From: VRUE01 sp036525295
Lineage (GTDB): Bacteria; Actinomycetota; Thermoleophilia; Solirubrobacterales; 70-9
NCBI GenBank assembly: GCA_036525295.1
Contig: DATDAQ010000033.1
Span: 1-23,766 of the forward strand
DNA: 23,766 nucleotides
Direction of reading: 5' to 3'
The stretch's first letter is position 1. Each line of letters starts with the position of its first letter. A model generated the notes under the pieces. It was given only the letters and a program-made list of their open reading frames with translations. It was not told the origin of the DNA and searched no databases. The position numbers were made by a program, and so were the translations under genes. This document shows positions 19,852 through 23,766 of the stretch, piece after piece.

Positions 19852-20781
19852 ATGAATCCGCTGCCGAGCAACGTCCGCATCCGCGAGGTCGGGCCTCGCG
19901 ACGGCTTCCAGAACGAGCCGGAGACGATTCCGACGGCGGAGAAGATCAGGCTCGTCGACATGCTCTCGGAGACCGGGCTGAAGCGGATCGAGGTGACCTC
20001 GTTCGTGCGGCCGGACGTGATCCCGCAGCTCTCCGACGCCGAGGAGGTGCTGACCGGCATCCAGCGCCGCGACGGCGTTGCCTTCTCGGTGCTGATCCCG
20101 AATCGACGGGGGCTGGAGCGGGCGCTGGGGCTGCGCGACCGCTTCGATGAGATCAGCGTCTTCCTCTCCGCCTCGGAGACCCACAACCGCAAGAACGTCA
20201 ACCGGACGATCGAGGAGTCGCTGAGTGGGTTGGAGCACACGCTGGAGACGGCGAGGGAGGCGGGGCTTCGCTGCGAGGGTGTGATTGCGACCTCCTTCGG
20301 CTGCCCGTACGAGGGCGAGGTCCCCATGGACCGTGTGTTCGGAATCGCGGAGCGCCTCGCGGTAGCCGGTTGCACCGAGGTCGGCTTCGGCGACACGACC
20401 GGGATGGCTAACCCTCGTCAGGTTGGCGAGTTCTTCGCTGCGGCCCGCGCGCGCCTCGGCGGGGTCGAACTGACCGCCCACTTCCACAACACCCGCGGTC
20501 AGGGCCTCGCCAACGTGCTGGCTGCGCTGGAACAGGGCGTGGACTCCTTCGAGTCGAGCTTCGGCGAGCTGGGCGGCTGCCCTGTCCCGCCTGGGGCCAC
20601 CGGCAACGTCGCCACCGAGGACGTGGTCTCGATGCTGCACGAGATGGGGGCGCAGACCGGAATCGACCTGCCGGCGCTGCTCGAGGTCTCGCGCGCGGCT
20701 CAGGAGACGCTCGGTCGTCCGCTGGGCTCGCACGTGCTGCGGGCCGGCCCCGTCGACTGGCGCCCCGACCAGTCCGAATAG
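19852..20781 (+). CDS. mvaB: Hydroxymethylglutaryl-CoA lyase
   Basis: 309 residues, a TIM-barrel enzyme of the DRE-TIM family. VREVGPRDGFQNE-type start: IREVGPRDGFQNEPE (10-24) with Arg16 and Asp17. ATSFGCPYEGEV is near 146-157. AHFHNTRGQG (209-218) carries the metal ligands His210 and His212, and GELGGCPVPPGATGNVATED (238-257) holds the mobile-loop Cys243. It cleaves HMG-CoA to acetyl-CoA and acetoacetate. The adjoining carboxylase subunit and the convergent acetoacetyl-CoA synthetase place it in leucine or branched-chain breakdown rather than mevalonate metabolism. The ATG has a TAGCCT 7 bases upstream. It is followed by the carboxylase after 11 bases. Confidence 0.95.
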   Translation: MNPLPSNVRIREVGPRDGFQNEPETIPTAEKIRLVDMLSETGLKRIEVTSFVRPDVIPQLSDAEEVLTGIQRRDGVAFSVLIPNRRGLERALGLRDRFDEISVFLSASETHNRKNVNRTIEESLSGLEHTLETAREAGLRCEGVIATSFGCPYEGEVPMDRVFGIAERLAVAGCTEVGFGDTTGMANPRQVGEFFAAARARLGGVELTAHFHNTRGQGLANVLAALEQGVDSFESSFGELGGCPVPPGATGNVATEDVVSMLHEMGAQTGIDLPALLEVSRAAQETLGRPLGSHVLRAGPVDWRPDQSE

Positions 20782-20784
20782 GCT
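20779..20784 (+). promoter_or_regulatory. Putative -10 hexamer TAGGCT for the carboxylase gene
   Basis: TAGGCT lies 8 bases before the GTG at 20793. Its TAG is the stop codon of the HMG-CoA lyase gene. No ribosome site is visible in the 11-base gap. Confidence 0.4.
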
Positions 20785-20792
20785 CCGCAACC

Positions 20793-22313
20793 GTGACCGA
20801 GTTCGCGAAAGCCCTAGAGGCCGCTCTCGCCGGGGGGCCGCAGCGCCATCACGAGAAGACCGCCGAGCAGGGCAAGCTGCCCGTGCGCGAGCGGGTCGAG
20901 CGGCTGGTCGACCCGGGTTCCTTTGCCGAGGAGGCGGCGCTCGCCAACTGGAACGTGGAGGGGCTCGGCGCCGACGGCGTGGTCACCGGCCTGGCCGCAA
21001 TCGACGGGCGCCGCGTCGCCCTGATGGCCAATGACCCCACGGTCAAGGCCGGCTCCTGGGGGCCGAAGACCGTCGAGAAGATCCTCCGCGTCCAGGAACG
21101 GGCGCTATCGCTGCAGGTGCCGATGGTCTACCTGGTCGACTCGGCTGGGGCGCGGATCACCGATCAGGTGCAGATGTTCCCCGGCCGCCGCGGCGCCGGC
21201 CGCATCTTCCACAACGAGGTGAGGCTCTCCGGTCAGGTGCCGCAGGTCTGCCTGCTGTTCGGCCCCAGCGCCGCCGGTGGCGCCTACATCCCCGCTTTCT
21301 GCGACGTGGTGATCATGCGCGACGGCAACGCCTCGATGTACCTGGGCTCGCCGCGGATGGCCGAGATGGTGATCGGCGAAACGGTGACGCTGGAGGAGAT
21401 GGGCGGGGCGAAGATGCACACCGGAGTCTCCGGCTGTGGTCACTTCCTGGTCAAGAGCGATGAGGAGGCGATCGACCTCGCCAAGCGCTACCTCTCCTTC
21501 ATGCCCGGCAACTGGCGTGGGGAGCCGCCGGCTGCGCCGCCTGCCGAGCCGGCGTCCGACACCCCGATCGCGGAGATCCTCCCGCCCGACGAGAACCGGC
21601 CCTTCGACATGCAGCTGCTGCTCGACTCGCTGCTCGACGCCGACAGCTTTCTGCCCGTCCACAAGCGCTGGGCGAAGGAGCTGATCGTCGGCTACGGGCG
21701 GCTCGACGGGCGCGCGATCGGGATCGTCGCCAACCAGCCCAAGCACACCGGCGGCGTCCTCTTCGTCGACTCCGCCGACAAGGCAGCCCGCTTTATCCAG
21801 ACCTGCAACGCCTTCAACGTGCCCCTGCTCTTCCTCGCCGACGTGCCCGGCTTCATGATCGGCACCGCGGTCGAGCGCCACGGGATCATCCGCCACGGGG
21901 CGAAGATGATCAGCGCCGTCTCCGAAGCGACCGTGCCGAAGATCTCGGTGGTCGTGCGCAAGGCCTACGGCGCCGGGCTCTACGCGATGGCCGGGCCCGC
22001 CTTCGAGCCGGACTGCTGCATCGCCCTGCCCAGCGCCTCGATCGCGGTGATGGGGCCGCAGGCGGCGATCAACGCCGTCTTCTACAACCAAATCCAGGCG
22101 ATCGAGGACGAGGCGGAGCGCGAGGCGTTCGTGGCACAGAAGCGCGAGGAGTACGCCGAGGACATCGACATCCTCCATCTAGCTTCCGAGATGGTGGTGG
22201 ACGCGGTTGTCGATCCCGCCGACCTGCGCGTCGATCTGATCGGCCGCTTCGCGATGGCGGCGAGCAAGGACCGGTCCTTCGCTGCGCGACGCAACCCGGT
22301 CACGCCGGCCTGA
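20793..22313 (+). CDS. Acyl-CoA carboxylase, carboxyltransferase (beta) subunit
   Basis: 506 residues, full length. Two crotonase-fold halves are present. The N-terminal half has VYLVDSAGARITDQVQMFPG (112-131) and the oxyanion-hole motif FGPSAAGGAYIPAFCD (156-171). The C-terminal half has LFLADVPGFMIGTAVERHG (near 345-363) and VRKAYGAGLYAMAG. A proline-rich linker at about 243-260 joins them. It carries CO2 from biotin to an acyl-CoA. Next to HMG-CoA lyase the likely substrate is 3-methylcrotonyl-CoA, though propionyl-CoA or another acyl-CoA cannot be excluded. The biotin carboxylase/carrier (alpha) gene is not in the window. A GTG start follows the lyase by 11 bases. The stop lies in a palindrome shared with the convergent acetoacetyl-CoA synthetase gene. 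Confidence 0.94.
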   Translation: MTEFAKALEAALAGGPQRHHEKTAEQGKLPVRERVERLVDPGSFAEEAALANWNVEGLGADGVVTGLAAIDGRRVALMANDPTVKAGSWGPKTVEKILRVQERALSLQVPMVYLVDSAGARITDQVQMFPGRRGAGRIFHNEVRLSGQVPQVCLLFGPSAAGGAYIPAFCDVVIMRDGNASMYLGSPRMAEMVIGETVTLEEMGGAKMHTGVSGCGHFLVKSDEEAIDLAKRYLSFMPGNWRGEPPAAPPAEPASDTPIAEILPPDENRPFDMQLLLDSLLDADSFLPVHKRWAKELIVGYGRLDGRAIGIVANQPKHTGGVLFVDSADKAARFIQTCNAFNVPLLFLADVPGFMIGTAVERHGIIRHGAKMISAVSEATVPKISVVVRKAYGAGLYAMAGPAFEPDCCIALPSASIAVMGPQAAINAVFYNQIQAIEDEAEREAFVAQKREEYAEDIDILHLASEMVVDAVVDPADLRVDLIGRFAMAASKDRSFAARRNPVTPA

Positions 22314-22325
22314 GGTGCCTCAGGC
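22308..22325. terminator. Perfect palindrome covering both convergent stop codons
   Basis: GCCTGAGG-TG-CCTCAGGC holds the TGA of the carboxylase (22311-22313) in one arm and the TGA of acetoacetyl-CoA synthetase (complement of 22320-22322) in the other. Each transcript would form the same small hairpin (7 pairs around a 4-base loop). It may work as a compact two-way end signal; there is no T-run. Confidence 0.4.
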
Positions 22326-23766
22326 GTCCAGTGTCCCGGCGAACTCGACGAACCAGTCGAGCGCGGCGGGGTTGGCGAGCGAGTCGCGGCTGGCCGCCTG
22401 CTCCGGCGGCGTGCCCATCAGGATCCGCTTGACCGGGACCTCGAGGATCTTTCCGCTTAGGGTTCGTGGGACTTCTGTGATTGGGAAGACCTCGTCGGGG
22501 ACGTGGCGGGGGGAGCACTGGCTGCGCACGCGGCGGGCGATCTCCTTGCGCAGCTCGTCGTCGACCTCGACGCCCTCGCGGAGGACGACGAAGAGCGGCA
22601 TCCAGCCCTCGGTGCCGGGTCTTGGCACGTCTACGACCAGGGCGTCGACGATCTCATCGAGGCCGAGCACGGCACGGTAGATCTCGCTCGTCCCCATGCG
22701 GATGCCGGAGCGGTTGATCGTCGAGTCCGAGCGGCCGTAGATGACCGCGGTGCCGCGCGAGGTGATTTCGATCCAGTCGCCGTGGCGCCAGACGCCGGGG
22801 TAGTGCTCGAAGTAGCTGGCCCGGTAGCGGCTCTGCTCCTCGTCGTCGCCCCAGAAGAAGACCGGCATCGAGGGCATCGGCTCGGTGACGACGAGCTCAC
22901 CGACCTCGTCGATAACTGAGTTGCCGTCTTCGTCCCATGCCTCGACCGCGGCGCCCAGCGCCCGCCCCTGCAGCTCGCCGCGGTAGACGGGCAGCAGGGC
23001 GACGCCGCCGACGAAGGCCGTGCAGAGGTCGGTGCCACCGCTGGTCGAGAAGAGCCATGTGTCGGCGCCGAGGTGCTCGTAGATCCAGTCGAAGCCCTCG
23101 GGGGAGAGGGGGGAGCCGGTCGAGCCGACCGCCCCCAGCTTCGAGAGGTCGCGACCCCGGGCGGGTTCGACGCCGGCCTTCATGCAGCCGGCGATGAAGC
23201 TGGCGCTGGTCCCGAAGGTGGTGATCTCGGCGTCGTCGGCGAGCTGCCAGAGCGTCTCGAGGTCGGGATGGCCCGGGTTGCCGTCGAAGAGGACGATCGA
23301 CGCATCGGTGAGCAGGACCCCGACGAGGAAGTTCCACATCATCCAGCCGGTCGTCGTGAACCAGAAGACGCGGTCCCCGCCCTGCGCGTCGAGGTGGAGG
23401 TGCGACTTCTTCAGCTGCTCCAGCAGGATGCCGCCGTGCCCTTGCACGATCGCCTTCGGCAAGCCCGTGGTCCCCGATGAGTAGAGGACCCAGAGCGGGT
23501 GGTCGAACGGCAGCCCCTCGAACGCGAGCTCCGCGTCCTCGGGTCCGAGGAAGCCCTCCTCCCAGCCGCTTCCGTCCAGGTAGCCGAAGCGGACTGTGTG
23601 CTCGAGCCCGGGGATCTCGGCGCCGATCGCATCGACGATCGCGGTGCGGTCGAAGTCCTTGCCGCCGTAGCGATAGCCGTCCACGGCGAACATGACCTTC
23701 GGTTCGATCTGAGCGAAGCGGTCCACGACGCTCGACGCGCCGAAATCGGGTGAGCAGCTCGACCAG
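22320..23766 (-). CDS. aacS: Acetoacetyl-CoA synthetase, N-terminus outside the window
   Basis: The reading frame is open to the right edge, so about the last 482 residues of an expected 650 are seen. The first visible residues, WSSCSPDFGASSVVDRFAQ, are typical of acetoacetyl-CoA synthetase. The internal GTG at 23724-23726 is not the true start. Adenylation motifs follow: YSSGTTGLPKAIVQGHGG (phosphate loop), FWFTTTGWMMWN, GSTGSPLSPEGF, STSGGTD, GVWRHGDWIEI and GRSDSTINRSGIRMGTSEIY. LSGKILEVPVKRIL carries the catalytic Lys near the C-terminus. It activates acetoacetate to acetoacetyl-CoA with ATP, the natural continuation after HMG-CoA lyase. It converges on the carboxylase gene with 6 bases between stops. 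Confidence 0.95.
   Translation of the reverse strand, partial: WSSCSPDFGASSVVDRFAQIEPKVMFAVDGYRYGGKDFDRTAIVDAIGAEIPGLEHTVRFGYLDGSGWEEGFLGPEDAELAFEGLPFDHPLWVLYSSGTTGLPKAIVQGHGGILLEQLKKSHLHLDAQGGDRVFWFTTTGWMMWNFLVGVLLTDASIVLFDGNPGHPDLETLWQLADDAEITTFGTSASFIAGCMKAGVEPARGRDLSKLGAVGSTGSPLSPEGFDWIYEHLGADTWLFSTSGGTDLCTAFVGGVALLPVYRGELQGRALGAAVEAWDEDGNSVIDEVGELVVTEPMPSMPVFFWGDDEEQSRYRASYFEHYPGVWRHGDWIEITSRGTAVIYGRSDSTINRSGIRMGTSEIYRAVLGLDEIVDALVVDVPRPGTEGWMPLFVVLREGVEVDDELRKEIARRVRSQCSPRHVPDEVFPITEVPRTLSGKILEVPVKRILMGTPPEQAASRDSLANPAALDWFVEFAGTLDA

Noticed and set aside
23724..23726. GTG as the start of acetoacetyl-CoA synthetase
   Set aside because: The frame stays open upstream and reads WSSCSPDFGASSV, conserved in the family, so the gene continues past the window edge.

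Overview
The window reads as ordinary chromosomal DNA of a high-GC actinobacterium, most likely from the Thermoleophilia/Solirubrobacterales side of the phylum. The reasons are strong G/C preference at third codon positions, many GTG starts, a fused CofG-CofH protein (FbiC) with single-domain CofE, and a DtxR-family regulator. The taxonomic placement is inference. Genes are dense, and about 22 real protein genes can be supported.

Layout. (a) 1-3244, minus strand: 5' part of a crotonyl-CoA carboxylase/reductase-like gene (its C-terminal end lies outside the window), rmuC, a small lipoprotein and ygfZ. (b) 3275-6220, plus strand: a regulatory region with a long inverted repeat and two tandem palindromic operators, then a tightly coupled operon of a Tat-exported multicopper oxidase, a ZIP metal transporter with an unusual extra domain, and a DtxR/MntR-type regulator. 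This is the best candidate for a self-contained, little-described metal-handling system. (c) 6289-9889: an orphan archaeal-type AAA ATPase (minus) and a Kup potassium transporter (plus). A tRNA(CAT) 3'-half scar follows kup, and a 14-bp partial copy precedes it, which suggests past integration at a tRNA gene. (d) 9883-11554, minus: an atypical receiver protein, an unknown 120-residue protein and an NMT1/THI5-type solute-binding lipoprotein. (e) 11636-12388: an aquaporin whose predicted selectivity filter resembles plant TIP2 aquaporins, then a strong hairpin.

(f) 12454-18689: a nearly complete coenzyme F420 locus. FbiC (plus) makes the deazaflavin chromophore Fo. The overlapping minus-strand run npdG-cofD-cofC-cofE makes the lactyl/PEP-derived linker, joins it to Fo, adds glutamate and supplies F420H2 from NADPH. 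A zinc alcohol dehydrogenase overlaps the end of fbiC. A 107-bp palindromic element appears to be inserted in frame inside fbiC. (g) 18718-23766: an SDR dehydrogenase, a FlK-like thioesterase, HMG-CoA lyase, an acyl-CoA carboxylase beta subunit and, convergently, acetoacetyl-CoA synthetase. Together these look like the ketogenic end of leucine or branched-chain acyl-CoA breakdown: carboxylation to methylglutaconyl-CoA, HMG-CoA cleavage, and reactivation of acetoacetate.

A theme through the window is apparent leaderless expression. Eight genes have a TANNNT hexamer only 6-9 bases before the start codon, with no Shine-Dalgarno. In three of them the TAG of that hexamer is also the stop codon of the gene before.
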